This document shows, one piece after another, positions 63,732-64,000 of a stretch of 64,000 nucleotides of DNA. Positions within the stretch are counted from its first letter, which is position 1. Each line of letters starts with the position of its first letter. Made by a program: the position numbers and the translations under genes. The notes below the pieces were generated by a model. It saw nothing but the letters and a program-made list of their open reading frames with translations. It searched no databases and was not told where the DNA came from. Source of the stretch: Dermatophagoides farinae (taxonomy: Eukaryota > Arthropoda > Arachnida > Sarcoptiformes > Pyroglyphidae); NCBI RefSeq assembly GCF_024713945.1, contig NC_134682.1:930001-994000 (forward strand), in the 5' to 3' direction.

Positions 63732-63992
63732 ATGTCTTCATTGAATTTAGGAATATCGTCAACAACCACAACTATAGCTACAAACATTAATACAACAACA
63801 AAAGAACAACAATTATTGTTTCGCAATAACAACAACAACAACAATATGAATATTTTACAAGCGGCAGCAGTAGCGGCTGCTTCTTCTGCCGCTACTGCTA
63901 TTTCAAATACAAATAATTCACAGAATAATGGCAATGGAGGACAACAACCACAATCCCAGCAGCAAAACAACAACAACAACAAACCCAATTAA
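63732..63992 (+). CDS. Low-complexity open frame at window end, possible first exon
   Basis: From ATG 63732 the frame reads MSSLNLGISSTTTTIATNIN and continues with Asn, Ala, Ser and Gln runs (ILQAAAVAAASSAATAISNT) to TAA 63990-63992. Such compositions are typical of the N-termini of long transcription-factor or RNA-binding proteins in this genome. No splice donor is apparent before the stop. In the +2 frame the (CAA)n run continues open as QQQQQTQLNQM to the window edge, so a one-base indel in the repeat or a missed exon structure could hide a longer gene. No family is recognisable. Confidence 0.35.
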   Translation: MSSLNLGISSTTTTIATNINTTTKEQQLLFRNNNNNNNMNILQAAAVAAASSAATAISNTNNSQNNGNGGQQPQSQQQNNNNNKPN

Positions 63993-64000
63993 ATCAAATG

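Overview
The window is eukaryotic nuclear DNA: split genes with GT-AG introns (most 50-100 bp, a few several kb), strongly AT-rich non-coding DNA full of (ATG/CAT)n, (CAA/TTG)n and (CA/TG)n microsatellites, and coding exons loaded with poly-Gln, poly-Asn, poly-Ser and poly-Thr. The gene set (AA15 chitin/cellulose LPMO, prune, p120-catenin, Fasciclin-1-type protein) is arthropod-like; the base composition and repeat style suggest an astigmatid mite such as a dust mite. The species is inferred and was not tested.

Layout: 1-1902 (-) prune phosphoesterase, 3' end outside the window; 5789-6275 (+) V-ATPase subunit G; 6954-11610 (-) TEX2-like SMP-domain lipid-transfer protein; 17089-19117 (+) JIP1/APLIP1-like JNK/kinesin scaffold with an apparent frameshift; 20932-22069 or 22208 (+) claudin-like tetraspan protein, also with a possible frameshift; 23639-24166 (-) endosulfine/ARPP19; 26137-27255 (-) AA15 LPMO; 28.3-31.3 kb, a cluster of broken coding fragments (SMARCAL1-like helicase, a mobile-element-like gene, an unknown fragment) around an intron-containing tRNA-Lys(CUU); 31872-37709 (-) p120/delta-catenin; 43218-44828 (-) ornithine aminotransferase; 46470-48042 (+) Ana2/STIL-like centriole protein; 48949-57245 (-) four-domain FAS1 adhesion protein with a 12-nt microexon; 63732-63992 (+) a low-complexity possible first exon at the window edge.

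The genes do not form a pathway: they are housekeeping, signalling, adhesion and cuticle-related genes spaced by simple-repeat-rich intergenic DNA. Exon boundaries were placed by hand from frame continuity, GT/AG signals and phase; every multi-exon model listed closes in phase except the JIP1-like gene. The most interesting items are the decayed insertion-like cluster with the tRNA, the possible alternative last exon of p120-catenin that would remove its PDZ-binding tail, the 12-nt microexon, and the apparent +1 shifts beside Asn/Gln codon repeats. I found no clear evidence of an entirely new biological system.
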